Assembly (NCBI GenBank): GCA_049652745.1
Contig: JBASEY010000017.1
Span: 124,001 to 188,000 of the forward strand
Origin: JBASEY01 sp049652745
GTDB taxonomy: Bacteria; CSSED10-310
Length of the DNA stretch: 64,000 nt
Direction of reading: 5' to 3'
Part shown: one piece after another, positions 44,825-53,690 of the stretch
Layout: each line of letters opens with the position of its first letter
Numbering within the stretch: position 1 is the first letter of the stretch
Program-made: the position numbers and the translations under genes
Notes under the pieces: model-generated
Databases searched by the model: none
The model's input: only the letters and a program-made list of their open reading frames with translations
Told to the model about the DNA's origin: nothing

Positions 44825-45919
44825 GGCTTCGACCGTAAAAAGGCTTCCATAAATGCATCGATATTACCATCCAGAAACTCTTCAACCTTTCCCGTTTCCA
44901 TCTCGGTACGATGATCCTTTATCATTTGATAGGGGTGCAAAACATAAGAACGTATCTGACTGCCCCAGGCTATCTCCTTCTTCTCCGTTATCACCTTCTG
45001 CCGCTCTTCTTCTTTCTCGGCCATGGCCAGATCGAGCAATCTGGCTTTTAAAATCCGGATGGCAATCTCCCGATTGCGCAACTGCGATCGCTCATTTTGA
45101 CAAGTGATTACGATTCCCGTCGGTAAATGGGTGACTCTAACAGCAGAATCGGTCGTGTTGACTCCCTGCCCTCCAGGGCCGCTCGACCGATATACATCGA
45201 TCTTTAAATCAGCAGGATTTATCTCGATTTCAACCTCGTCATCCATTTCAGGATAGACAAAAACAGAAGCAAACGATGTGTGCCGCCTCGAGTTGGCATC
45301 GAAGGGCGAAATGCGCACCAAACGATGCACGCCGCTCTCAGCCCGACAATAGCCGAATGCATATTCCCCGCTGATTTGAAAAGTGACACTTTTAATGCCG
45401 GCTTCATCGCCCGGAATCAAATCAAGCAACTCGAAACCGAATTTTCTGCGTTCCGCCCACCTTTTATACATCCTGAACAGCATTTGCGCCCAGTCCTGAG
45501 ATTCCGTGCCTCCGGCACCGGAATGCACCATCATGATGGCATTATTTCGATCATACTTTCCATTCAACATCGTATGAAATTCATATGTGTCGAATTCAGA
45601 TTCCAATTGATCAACTGCTTTTTCCAGGTCGCGAAGTATCTCCTCATCACTTTCAGCCATTTCTAAAAGCTCCAACAAGTCCGTGGATTCCTTCTCGAAT
45701 TTCTTATATGTCTCCGCTTCTCTGTCCAGAATCGAGCGCTTTTGGGTTATTTGGCGAGCTTTATGCGGGTCATTCCAGAACGATGGGTCATTGATTTTGA
45801 CATCGAGACGGGAAATTTCTTTTTCTTTTTCCGCAATGTCAAAGACGCCTCCCGATTGCCGCCAGCCGCTCTTTGATCTTGTTCAATGATTTGATCAACA
45901 TGATCGTTCTTTCTTCCAT
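44821..45919 (-). CDS. prfB: Peptide chain release factor 2, with programmed +1 frameshift
   Basis: RF2 recognises UAA and UGA stops. The gene starts with ATG at 45919 (GGAGGG seven bases before), reads 26 codons to an in-frame TGA (45839-45841), and continues in the +1 frame to 44821, giving 365 residues, the same as E. coli RF2. Shifted-frame residues are VFDIAEKEKEISRL-like. The SPF anticodon tripeptide is in RISPFDANSRRHTSF and the GGQ loop in SSGPGGQGVNTTDSAV. Coding segments are 45842-45919 and 44821-45840. It lies four bases after lnt. Confidence 0.95.
45838..45853 (-). promoter_or_regulatory. RF2 programmed +1 frameshift site
   Basis: On the minus strand GGGAGG (45848-45853) acts as an internal SD, then three bases, then CTT TGA C (45838-45844). 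Spacing and slippery codon equal those in E. coli prfB. Low RF2 lets the ribosome pause at UGA and shift +1, so the factor controls its own synthesis. Confidence 0.95.
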
Positions 45920-45923
45920 TTTC

Positions 45924-47495
45924 TCACCCTCCAAATATTTTTCGCAATAATCGATATCTTTTATTCATGCAAGACAGATATAACATAAGCATAATAAATA
46001 AACACCCATAAGCGAACCAATCACCAAACAGTAAATAAACCGTCCGCTTTTCTCCCGGGTTGATTTCGACGATAAAAGACTCTTTAGTGAACAAAGAAGA
46101 TCTGATTTGTATCCGTCCCTTTGGGTCTATCGCCGCCGAATAGCCGGAATTCGCACACCGTATAACCGGTCGACGCGTTTCAACCGCTCTGAAACAGGCG
46201 GCTGACAGATGTTGTTCAGGAGCCGATGTTTTACCGAACCAAGCATCATTGGTAACGTTACATATCATATCCGCTCCGGCTCTAACCCGTTCTCTGACAA
46301 GTTCAGGAAAAATGTTTTCATAACAAATCGTTATTGCCAATGCATGGTGATTGTCAAGCGCCAGCGGCTCAACAGAAGTTCCAGCGGAAAACTCTCCTAT
46401 CTGATCACTGACCATTCGATTGACAAAAAAGAATAGTTTTTTCATTGGGACAAATTCACCAAATGGGACTAAACGTTGCTTATAAAAATAAGCGTCAGGT
46501 TTTTGCGGGCCGGCCAGCACTGCGGCATTGAAAATTTCATCATCAACTCGATCCAAAGTCCCAGTCAACAGAGTAGTGTTTGATTGAAGCAGAAACTGTT
46601 CCAAACGGTAACCCAACGTGTTTGCATGACCGTCATCGTAACGCCAAGCATATCGAAAAATAAAAGGCAAAGAGGATTCCGACCAGACCAACAACTGCGC
46701 TTCCCCCAAAATACGCTCGCTCAACTGAATGTGATCCATCAGTGTTTGGTAACGTGTTTCAGGCTGCCATTTTTCAGTCAAACTTACATTGGCTTGAACA
46801 ATTCCCACCTTGAATGTCGAATCTGAATAATCCATATGATAGCGCACAGCTCCATATACCAGCGCTAAACATAAAATGAGGGCAGCTATTAAAACCGGCA
46901 TTTTGCTTTTCGAATAATCCATCAACACCTCGGTGATCGCAGCATTGATCAAAACGACGAGGAATGAGATGCCGTAAAAAGATGCCCAATCGGCATTTTG
47001 AAGGATATATGGCACGGAGTATTGGCTGTGACCCAGACAGTTCCAGGGAAATGCCAAGCCCAAAGGAAGATGCGCTCGTAAAAAGTCAAATGCAACCCAA
47101 CAGAGCGGCCAGATAAAAATTCGAAGAGATTTGGCCGAAGAATACCTGACGATCGAGTTTGCAGTACACACGGCGGCGGCGGTAAAAGCACCCAAAATCA
47201 TGGCCATTATCAAGAGGGCAAAAGCTGAAAGCCATTTCGACAAACCGCCGTAGACCGTCATCGAATGCGTAACCCATGAAAAGCAGATCGTATTGGCAAG
47301 CGCCCCAAAGTACCAGCCGGAAGCCAACAGTTTCTTTGGGTAACGTCGAGCTACAATCATTAAAGGAACAAGGGCGATCCAAGCCGACCACCATAAGCCC
47401 GGCGACGGAAAAGACACTGCCAAAGCTATGGCCCCCACTGTCAAAAGCCCAAAACAATAAATTATTTCCATCGATGAATTATCTTTGTCTGCCAT
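45924..47495 (-). CDS. lnt: Apolipoprotein N-acyltransferase Lnt
   Basis: The 523-residue inner-membrane enzyme adds the third acyl chain to lipoproteins. It has several N-terminal helices, then a nitrilase domain with Glu near 270 (VWSESSLPF), Lys near 338 (YKQRLVPFGEF) and Cys near 390 (TICYENIFPELV), matching the E. coli triad, and a C-terminal helix. The frame opens at 47657; the ATG at 47495 is chosen because it starts 17 bases inside the upstream gene's end and gives a family-like length. A nearby ATG at 47471 is an alternative. Neither has a good SD. Confidence 0.92.
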   Translation of the reverse strand: MADKDNSSMEIIYCFGLLTVGAIALAVSFPSPGLWWSAWIALVPLMIVARRYPKKLLASGWYFGALANTICFSWVTHSMTVYGGLSKWLSAFALLIMAMILGAFTAAAVCTANSIVRYSSAKSLRIFIWPLCWVAFDFLRAHLPLGLAFPWNCLGHSQYSVPYILQNADWASFYGISFLVVLINAAITEVLMDYSKSKMPVLIAALILCLALVYGAVRYHMDYSDSTFKVGIVQANVSLTEKWQPETRYQTLMDHIQLSERILGEAQLLVWSESSLPFIFRYAWRYDDGHANTLGYRLEQFLLQSNTTLLTGTLDRVDDEIFNAAVLAGPQKPDAYFYKQRLVPFGEFVPMKKLFFFVNRMVSDQIGEFSAGTSVEPLALDNHHALAITICYENIFPELVRERVRAGADMICNVTNDAWFGKTSAPEQHLSAACFRAVETRRPVIRCANSGYSAAIDPKGRIQIRSSLFTKESFIVEINPGEKRTVYLLFGDWFAYGCLFIMLMLYLSCMNKRYRLLRKIFGG

Positions 47496-47988
47496 GGTCG
47501 ACTTTGGTCCATCCTTCAGCCGGTTCAAAGCCTGGGTCCACCGATCGTATATGGCATTTAATACACATTTTGTGGATGTCGCAAGTGATGCATCCCGAAG
47601 TCTCATCCTCTCCAGGTTGCAACACATGAGATGCTCTGGGTCCATGACAAGCTTCACAACTCACCACAGTGTCTTTTGGAGAAGCATTATGACAGCGGCG
47701 GCAATTTCCGCGATGAGGAGGAAAGTCATAGTCCCGTTCTTGTAATTCTCGGTTGTGAGCCGTCTGTTTCCAGCGATGATATATTTTCAAATGGCAATCT
47801 TTACAGGATTCCGCGCCTGAAAAACCATTTTGTGCGCTTTCCCGCGAGCTGTTCTGGAGTGTAAGCGGTGATTCCAGCATTTTAGAACCTTTGATGTCCC
47901 GGACGTCAGGAACGCGGCAGGATAGAAGAAACAGCATGTTAAAAACAAAAGCGGATCTCAAGATCCGCTTAAGATGTTTTTCAGGCAT
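47479..47988 (-). CDS. Tetrahaem c-type cytochrome lipoprotein
   Basis: The 169-residue protein has a lipoprotein signal (MPEKHLKRILRSAFVFNM then LFLLSC) and four CxxCH haem motifs: CKDCH, CRRCH, CEACH and CIKCH. The extra CITCD lacks His. Several further His residues could be distal ligands. It should be anchored to a membrane and work in periplasmic electron transfer. The ATG at 47988 has no SD; a TTG at 47994 is possible. A strong terminator-like hairpin lies inside the signal-peptide codons (see that entry). It overlaps lnt by 17 bases. Confidence 0.8.
   Translation of the reverse strand: MPEKHLKRILRSAFVFNMLFLLSCRVPDVRDIKGSKMLESPLTLQNSSRESAQNGFSGAESCKDCHLKIYHRWKQTAHNRELQERDYDFPPHRGNCRRCHNASPKDTVVSCEACHGPRASHVLQPGEDETSGCITCDIHKMCIKCHIRSVDPGFEPAEGWTKVDHGRQR
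47941..47970 (-). terminator. Strong terminator-like hairpin inside the cytochrome gene start
   Basis: On the minus strand AAGCGGATC (47962-47970), loop TTGA, GATCCGCTT (47949-47957) is a perfect 9-pair stem followed by TTGTTTTT (47941-47948). It has all intrinsic terminator features and lies 40 bases after the NifU-like stop, within the codons of the cytochrome signal peptide. Confidence 0.7.
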
Positions 47989-48010
47989 ATTCAAATTGGC
48001 GAAATTGCCG

Positions 48011-48241
48011 TTAAACCGCTACGACATATTTCACTTCGGGTATTTGTTCCTTCAGTGTTTTTTCGACACCCATTTTCAGTGTCATGGTAGCGCCGGGGCA
48101 ACCGGCACAGGCTCCACGGAGCCTAACCTTCACCACTCCATCCACCACATCCACCAATTGGACATCGCCGCCGTCAGCTTGTAGGTAAGGCCGGATCTTC
48201 TCCAGCGCAGTTTCTACTTTTTCTTTCAATATCTCACTCAT
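48011..48241 (-). CDS. NifU C-terminal-domain protein (iron-sulfur scaffold)
   Basis: The 76-residue protein is a stand-alone NifU C-terminal (Nfu) domain with the cluster-binding CxxC in GACAGCPGATMTLK and IRPYLQADGGDVQLVDV. It probably carries a 4Fe-4S cluster for delivery to apoproteins. The frame opens at 48442, but the ATG at 48241 has AGGAGG eight bases before it and gives the family length. It lies upstream of the cytochrome gene. Confidence 0.92.
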   Translation of the reverse strand: MSEILKEKVETALEKIRPYLQADGGDVQLVDVVDGVVKVRLRGACAGCPGATMTLKMGVEKTLKEQIPEVKYVVAV

Positions 48242-48343
48242 TCTGGAAACCTCCTGATCGTTACCAGTTAAACGTCGGTTTGGATGTATCACATAGGGAA
48301 GCCAAAAATCAATGGAGATTAAATTTTTATTCAGGTGCGCCTG

Positions 48344-48372
48344 TTGACCATTAGACGGAATACCGGTATTGT
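48344..48372 (+). promoter_or_regulatory. Possible promoter for the 48391 gene
   Basis: TTGACC (48344-48349), 17 bases and TATTGT (48367-48372, 4 of 6). The start would be only about 12 bases from the ATG, just enough for the GGAGG at 48380-48384. The rest of the 149-base gap from 48242 is unremarkable. Confidence 0.4.
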
Positions 48373-48390
48373 ACTTATTGGAGGTGCGTA

Positions 48391-49011
48391 ATGAAAATAA
48401 AATCGCGATATTTGCTTTTATTCGCAATTTTCCTGATTGCACAGCCGACTTTGGCTGTTTTTTCCGATGAGTCGACAGATACGTATGTCCCCACGGCTTA
48501 CGCGCTTGTCATGGCGAATGGAACTGCCTTGAAAATCAGTGAATATGAAATTGATTTAGATAGGGACACTGTCTATTTTAAAAGTCTTCTTTCAGGGTTG
48601 AACGCGACTTTTCCACTTGAAAGGATTGTCCGAGTCGTATCTTACGATGCCCGCCTGGCCGAAGTTCCAGGTGATGCGGCTCCGTTATTCATCCCGGAAA
48701 AATCAGTTGGTAATAGTGAAGATGATGGAGGTATTCCTGTTGTTTTCAAGGTCACTAAAACCATCGTTGGTTCCGGCGGTACAGGTGTTTCCGCCGGCTA
48801 TTCCCGCGCCGGCGCCGGTCGCTCGGGAGATTACCGCCAAAGTTATACTCCCTCAAAGACCAGTGGTCATTCATCTCAAACGCCGTCGGCATCCCGCACC
48901 AACTCACAATCAAGAGCGCCTGCCGCCTCAAAGCGACCGCCTTCATCCTCTTCATCATCATCGAATCCCGCCGCCGAAAACTTTTTCAACGCTCTTTTTG
49001 GAGGACGATAG
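48391..49011 (+). CDS. Small secreted protein with Ser-rich tail
   Basis: The 206-residue protein has a signal peptide (about 1-23) and a short folded part (about 30-95: LKISEYEIDLDRDTVYFKSL, then FPLERIVRVV). A disordered Gly/Ser/Arg-rich tail includes a run of serines before NPAAENFFNALFGGR. I do not recognise the family. The ATG has GGAGG six bases before it. It precedes the membrane transferase gene by 29 bases on the same strand. Confidence 0.7.
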   Translation: MKIKSRYLLLFAIFLIAQPTLAVFSDESTDTYVPTAYALVMANGTALKISEYEIDLDRDTVYFKSLLSGLNATFPLERIVRVVSYDARLAEVPGDAAPLFIPEKSVGNSEDDGGIPVVFKVTKTIVGSGGTGVSAGYSRAGAGRSGDYRQSYTPSKTSGHSSQTPSASRTNSQSRAPAASKRPPSSSSSSSNPAAENFFNALFGGR

Positions 49012-49040
49012 AGCGGCCAAAACCTAAGGAGCTCACAGCC

Positions 49041-50612
49041 GTGATCAAATTCAACCGTTTTGGTATTCCTGCAGCATTTATATTGTTTCTTCTACTGTTG
49101 AGCTGTTTCAGTTCCTATTCAACCGATGATGCTTTTATCAGCTATCGATTTGCCGCCAACTTCGCCGATGGATATGGACTGGTTTTCAATCGAGGATCAG
49201 TTCCAGTTGAAGGGTATACCAATTTTTTATGGATAATCTTGCTTTCTGTCGGCGCATTTTTCAAACTTCCCATACCTGAAACGGCATCACTTTTGGGTGT
49301 GTGCTTTAGTTTTGGGATTTTGGTCCTTATGGTCATCTGGGCAAATAGACAAAGGAAGCTGAGCCCTGGTTTCAATATCGCTGCGCCTGTCTTGATCTTA
49401 GCTTCGACCCCTTCTTTAGCCTTGTGGTCTCATACCGGTATGGAAACGCCCATGTTTACGTTTTTTCTTGTGCTTGGAACATTGTTCATGGGGTTGGAAG
49501 AACGGAGAGGATGGCTTGGAGCATTATCAGGCTTGACATTTGCTTTGGCTGCTTTGACCCGGCCCGAGGGGCTTTTAATCGGTGGCATCATCATCGGGTA
49601 TAGTTATCTTAAATCAGGCGAATGGAAGCACAAATTATTCTCTTTCATCACCAGAATGATAGTCTTCTTGTTACCGATATTCTTTCATGCTCTCTGGCGT
49701 AAAACTTACTATGGACACTGGTTACCAAATACATTTTATGCCAAAACATGTTCGGGACTTGAGCTAACCGGTAATGGACTGCTGTATTTGAAAGGCTTTC
49801 TGTTTCAAGGAGGCCTGGCTTGGATTATTCTCATCGTTCTAGCTCTTTTCATCCGACCGAAAATCGAAGGCCTGTCGACTATTCTGTTGCTCGCTGTCGT
49901 CTATTCAGTTTATGTGGTTTGGGTGGGAGGAGACTGGATGCCGGCAAACAGGCTTTTCCTTCCTATAATGCCGTTTTTGGTCATGGGCGCTTCCGTTTTC
50001 ATTGCCAAGTCATCCAGTATTAGTCCACGTCTTTCGATTCTGCTCACGATTCTACTCTGTAATCATCTACTTATTCACGGGATCAAGGCCAATGCGAGAT
50101 TTATGGAACACTCTTTATTTGAGCAAAAAGTCTTTGGCTCCGATCCACCTGTCGATGTTCTAAAAGAGCTTGGTTTGCATCTGAAAAAAATTGCGTCACC
50201 TGACCAAGTTGTCGCAGTTGTTCCGGCCGGTAAAGTACCGTTCTATTCGAATCTTAAATCCATAGATATGCGTGGTCTATGTGATGATCATATATCCCAT
50301 CAACCTTTTCCCGAAGCTCTTGACCATGTCTTACCCGGTCATTTTAAGCGGGATGATGATTATGTGCTGAAGCAAAGGCCGGATTTTATCGTCGTCACAG
50401 GCGCCGTGCGCAAAGAAAACGCCGAACCTATCAGGGCGGTTAAAAGCCTTTCATCTCCAGCGATATTGGATGAATGGACAATTTTAAATCATCCCGATTT
50501 TATCGCTGAATATGAGGAAGTTCGTGTGGAAATGCCTATGGGCGAAAAAGATTTATTGTATTATAAGCTGAAACAATTCTCGGACTCATCCACTGAGAAG
50601 AATAATAAATAG
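49041..50612 (+). CDS. Polytopic membrane glycosyltransferase-like protein
   Basis: The 523-residue protein has about 9-10 membrane helices. Its first loop has STDDAFISYRFAANFADG and VEGYTNFLWIILL, a pattern of GT-C membrane sugar transferases where the Asp pair binds the lipid-linked donor. The final 150 residues are soluble (AVVPAGKVPFYSNLKSIDMR). The start is GTG at 49041 with AAGGAG nine bases upstream. Sugar and acceptor are unknown. It converges on the GT4 gene with four bases between. Confidence 0.78.
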   Translation: MIKFNRFGIPAAFILFLLLLSCFSSYSTDDAFISYRFAANFADGYGLVFNRGSVPVEGYTNFLWIILLSVGAFFKLPIPETASLLGVCFSFGILVLMVIWANRQRKLSPGFNIAAPVLILASTPSLALWSHTGMETPMFTFFLVLGTLFMGLEERRGWLGALSGLTFALAALTRPEGLLIGGIIIGYSYLKSGEWKHKLFSFITRMIVFLLPIFFHALWRKTYYGHWLPNTFYAKTCSGLELTGNGLLYLKGFLFQGGLAWIILIVLALFIRPKIEGLSTILLLAVVYSVYVVWVGGDWMPANRLFLPIMPFLVMGASVFIAKSSSISPRLSILLTILLCNHLLIHGIKANARFMEHSLFEQKVFGSDPPVDVLKELGLHLKKIASPDQVVAVVPAGKVPFYSNLKSIDMRGLCDDHISHQPFPEALDHVLPGHFKRDDDYVLKQRPDFIVVTGAVRKENAEPIRAVKSLSSPAILDEWTILNHPDFIAEYEEVRVEMPMGEKDLLYYKLKQFSDSSTEKNNK

Positions 50613-50616
50613 CAAC

Positions 50617-51924
50617 TCAAATTTTTCTTTTTTTCCACGGGAGCCTTCGTTTACCCCACCCAAAACACTCTTTGACAAACGTTTTCCAGCCAAACTGGAA
50701 TATTAAATATTCTGCATAATCTTTGTAATATTTCAGGTTCTTATTAAGTTCAAGCTTTGGTGGTTCGGCCGGTTCTAGTGATTGATAAACTTTCATAGAA
50801 CACTGAATCAACTTTTCAAGCTTATCGACATTGCTATCCCAGGAAAAATCTGCAGCATGTCGAACCGCTCCAATACTTAATTGTTTACGAAGTTCTGGAT
50901 CGTTTGCGAGCTTGACGATGGCAGGAAGCAATTCGGCATATGAATTGACCAGGATACCTGAAAAACCATCGGCGACGACTTCGGGATGGGCGCATACGTT
51001 TAAAGCGATTACCGGTGTTCCTTGAAATTGGGCCTCCACCAGCGGCAAATTGAATCCTTCCCATTTAGATGTATTGAGAAAAATATCTGCACCTGCATAA
51101 ACAGCCGCCATCGATTCTCGAGATTGATTCAGAAACGGTATGATACCTGCATTTCTCAATAACGGCTCAACAGATTCATCTCCACGCCCGACGGCGACCA
51201 GCCGGATGGGGCATTTCTCCGATTGAATTTTCCTGCCCAATCGAAGAAGCTGCCCAAGCCCTTTATACGGTTGTTGATCTTTCCGCGGTTGGATTCGGCC
51301 GACCCAAACGACAAGTGTTTCATCAGATTTGACATCGGCCGCTTTGCGAAATGTGTCGATAGCCTGTTGAGAAGCTTTGGAGTAATGATCCGCTCCGTTA
51401 TAAATCACTTTAGTCCTTTTTTGAATATCCGCAGGCAATTCTGATCGAATGTATTCCGATATCGCAATAAGCCCATCTCCAGGCCGCAAATTTCTGAACA
51501 CCTTTCGGTGCCTTTTTCTTGTTTGTTTATCTAAACGTTTTCCTTGCCGATATTTGAAATATTTTCCCGGAGGTGTTCCATGTTCCACCATGATTACCGG
51601 CACTCGAAAATGGTGGAACCAGAAATAGAAAGGCGGAGTATGAATTATCCATATCTCGATATCGTGTTTATTGATGATATCAAAAGCTTTTAACAAGAAT
51701 TTAAGAGAAAAAAAATCGGGGATTCCCTCGCATTCCTCAGCCAAAGGAACGATTCGATAGGGTTGATCGTCATAAAATCCCGTCTTCCACGCAGTAAATA
51801 CCGTGACGGAATAACCTCTCTGAACCAGTCGAACCGCCTGTTCATGAATAACAACATCAACGCCGTAGCCCAGCGTCATCCTTTCAGTCAGTATCCCAAT
51901 CTTAGGTTTATTCGAATTATTCAT
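50617..51924 (-). CDS. GT4-family glycosyltransferase
   Basis: The 435-residue GT-B enzyme has the usual N-terminal acceptor half (GILTERMTLGYGVDVVIHEQ) and a C-terminal donor half with VWVGRIQPRKDQQPYKGL, LNTSKWEGFNLPLVEAQFQG and ALNVCAHPEVVADG, the EX7E-type region. It overlaps the small PqqD-like gene by eight bases and ends the leuS-lptE-wzm-wzt operon, so it probably builds or extends the exported glycan. Confidence 0.9.
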   Translation of the reverse strand: MNNSNKPKIGILTERMTLGYGVDVVIHEQAVRLVQRGYSVTVFTAWKTGFYDDQPYRIVPLAEECEGIPDFFSLKFLLKAFDIINKHDIEIWIIHTPPFYFWFHHFRVPVIMVEHGTPPGKYFKYRQGKRLDKQTRKRHRKVFRNLRPGDGLIAISEYIRSELPADIQKRTKVIYNGADHYSKASQQAIDTFRKAADVKSDETLVVWVGRIQPRKDQQPYKGLGQLLRLGRKIQSEKCPIRLVAVGRGDESVEPLLRNAGIIPFLNQSRESMAAVYAGADIFLNTSKWEGFNLPLVEAQFQGTPVIALNVCAHPEVVADGFSGILVNSYAELLPAIVKLANDPELRKQLSIGAVRHAADFSWDSNVDKLEKLIQCSMKVYQSLEPAEPPKLELNKNLKYYKDYAEYLIFQFGWKTFVKECFGWGKRRLPWKKRKI

Positions 51925-52177
51925 TGAAATTACAACTGCCTATCAATCCCGCCATGTCAAGAACGTTCAAAATATCCGCAATCTCATCCTTCTCGACACC
52001 CCTTTCCAGCAGCCCGGATTCCAAATCTTTTTCTCTGGAGAAATTTTCCAAAGCGTACCGTAAAGCATCGTCCAGATAAAAGTAAACCCCATCAAAACGC
52101 TTGAGCAAATAATGTGTCTTTCCGGATATTTCTCTGCTTCGGTTGCACCATTCATATAGTGTGTTCTGTTCTGTCAT
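51917..52177 (-). CDS. Small PqqD-like protein
   Basis: The 86-residue protein has a short winged-helix-like pattern (DGVYFYLDDALRYALENF then GVEKDEIADILNVLDMAGLI), resembling PqqD folds that bind peptide substrates. The ATG at 52177 overlaps the preceding stop by four bases (ATGA), so I prefer it to the upstream frame start at 52189. No radical-SAM partner is near, which weakens a RiPP interpretation. Family is uncertain. Confidence 0.5.
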   Translation of the reverse strand: MTEQNTLYEWCNRSREISGKTHYLLKRFDGVYFYLDDALRYALENFSREKDLESGLLERGVEKDEIADILNVLDMAGLIGSCNFNE

Positions 52178-52464
52178 TTTCTGAACCATTTATAAAGGCG
52201 ATAAATCAAACTCTTTTGTACTTTGTCACGAAACTTTTTCAACTCGGCGTTTTCAGCAGTTAAATCTCGGATAAGTATTTCTTTCGATGCTTTTTCAGCA
52301 GCCATATCGTTTATGAGAGTTTCAGCATGAATAAGTTTCGCAGACGTATCTTCAATGATATCGATCTGCCGGTTAATAATTTCTGATTGCCGCTCGACAA
52401 GCTGACTCTTCTCCTCAAGAGCTTGTTTAAGCCTAGCGTTTTCTTCAGCCGATGATTGAGCCAT
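52174..52464 (-). CDS. Small coiled-coil protein
   Basis: The 96-residue protein is almost all heptad-like coiled coil (NARLKQALEEKSQLVERQSE; LTAENAELKKFRDKVQK) with a basic-aromatic end (LIYRLYKWFRK). The ATG at 52464 overlaps wzt by 20 bases and has GAGG about six bases before it. Similar short coiled coils beside glycan ABC exporters could act as chain-length rulers, but that is only inference. Confidence 0.6.
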   Translation of the reverse strand: MAQSSAEENARLKQALEEKSQLVERQSEIINRQIDIIEDTSAKLIHAETLINDMAAEKASKEILIRDLTAENAELKKFRDKVQKSLIYRLYKWFRK

Positions 52465-53689
52465 AATCTCCCTCATAAGACCATTTGGATGGCATGAAAA
52501 AAGTGCCGTATTCTTCATTGCAATCCCCGGGAATCACCATAAATGGATATAACTGCTCATGATGATCGAACGGGAGTGTGATGTCATAATCATAAACAGC
52601 GGCAGAGAAATAATACGTCCCGGGTAAAAGATTCAAAGCTTCTATTTCGTACCAGGTCGCACCGATGCCTTCGATATATTCCGGAATTTCCCCACAAAAT
52701 TTGGTGTTCGGACCATTGACATGAACGCCGTCGTTCCGATGAATACCGACTCCAAAAACCGGTTTCGATATTCGACCCTTTGTTCGCCAGGAAATCTTGG
52801 CTCGCATGATTTCTCCTGTTTTAAATCGATGTCTGAGTTGACCCTGTGCATCGAAAAACTCGACACGGGTAATCTCAACCCGGCGATTACCCCACCTGGA
52901 TTCAATCTCCGTCTGGACCTGTTTATGATCATCCTGAAGACGAGTTTCCTTGTCTTCTTGAACCATCGCTTTATAAGATTCCACCACTCTCTGTGTGCTG
53001 CCTCGGGCAACGACTTGTCCTTCTTCCAACCAAATTGCCCGCGAACACAACTGGCTGGTGACACCCAAGTCGTGAGAAACGAAAATGATGGTCTTACCCT
53101 TACGTTTGAAATCCCTGATTTTATCCAGGCACTTGCCTTGAAATCCTTGATCACCGACAGCCAACACTTCGTCGATAACCAGAATATCCGGGTCGACGTT
53201 GATCGCAATACTGAAACCCAAGCGCATATACATACCAGAACTATAATGTTTTATAGGCGTATCGATAAAATCTTCCAATTCAGAAAAACGTACGATTTCA
53301 TCAAATCTCGATCGTATCTCAGATCGGGTCAAACCCATTATCGATCCATTCAGATAAATATTTTCCGTACCCGTCAAGTCAGGATGAAACCCGGCGCCAA
53401 GCTCCAATAAAGCAGATACTCTTCCATTAACCTCTATACCACCAAAATCCGGATTCATTATGCCGGTTATCAATTTCAGCAAAGTGGATTTACCCGATCC
53501 GTTTTTCCCGATGATTCCAAAGGTTTCACCCGGACGAACTGAAAAAGAAACATCTTTCAAAGCCCAAAACGTCTCATTTGGCTGACGCTTTCTCAATTGA
53601 TTCAGTATGGTCCAACGCAACATACGGTTTTTTTCCCGATAACGCTTGAACAGAACACTCACATTGTCGGATTCAACACAATTTCTCAT
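52445..53689 (-). CDS. wzt: O-antigen/polysaccharide ABC exporter ATPase Wzt
   Basis: The 414-residue ATPase has Walker A GKNGSGKST near 60-68, signature YSSGMYMRLGFS and Walker B VIDEVLAVGD. It is followed by a C-terminal domain (about 260-414) of the Wzt_C type that binds the glycan's modified end before export. The frame opens at 53776, but the ATG at 53689 follows the Wzm stop by one base and gives the typical N-terminus. With Wzm it moves lipid-linked polysaccharide across the inner membrane. Confidence 0.93.
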   Translation of the reverse strand: MRNCVESDNVSVLFKRYREKNRMLRWTILNQLRKRQPNETFWALKDVSFSVRPGETFGIIGKNGSGKSTLLKLITGIMNPDFGGIEVNGRVSALLELGAGFHPDLTGTENIYLNGSIMGLTRSEIRSRFDEIVRFSELEDFIDTPIKHYSSGMYMRLGFSIAINVDPDILVIDEVLAVGDQGFQGKCLDKIRDFKRKGKTIIFVSHDLGVTSQLCSRAIWLEEGQVVARGSTQRVVESYKAMVQEDKETRLQDDHKQVQTEIESRWGNRRVEITRVEFFDAQGQLRHRFKTGEIMRAKISWRTKGRISKPVFGVGIHRNDGVHVNGPNTKFCGEIPEYIEGIGATWYEIEALNLLPGTYYFSAAVYDYDITLPFDHHEQLYPFMVIPGDCNEEYGTFFMPSKWSYEGDYGSIIG

Positions 53690-53690
53690 T

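Noticed and set aside
52721..53410. 229-codon open frame opposite wzt
   Set aside because: Shadow of wzt with no domain or signal.
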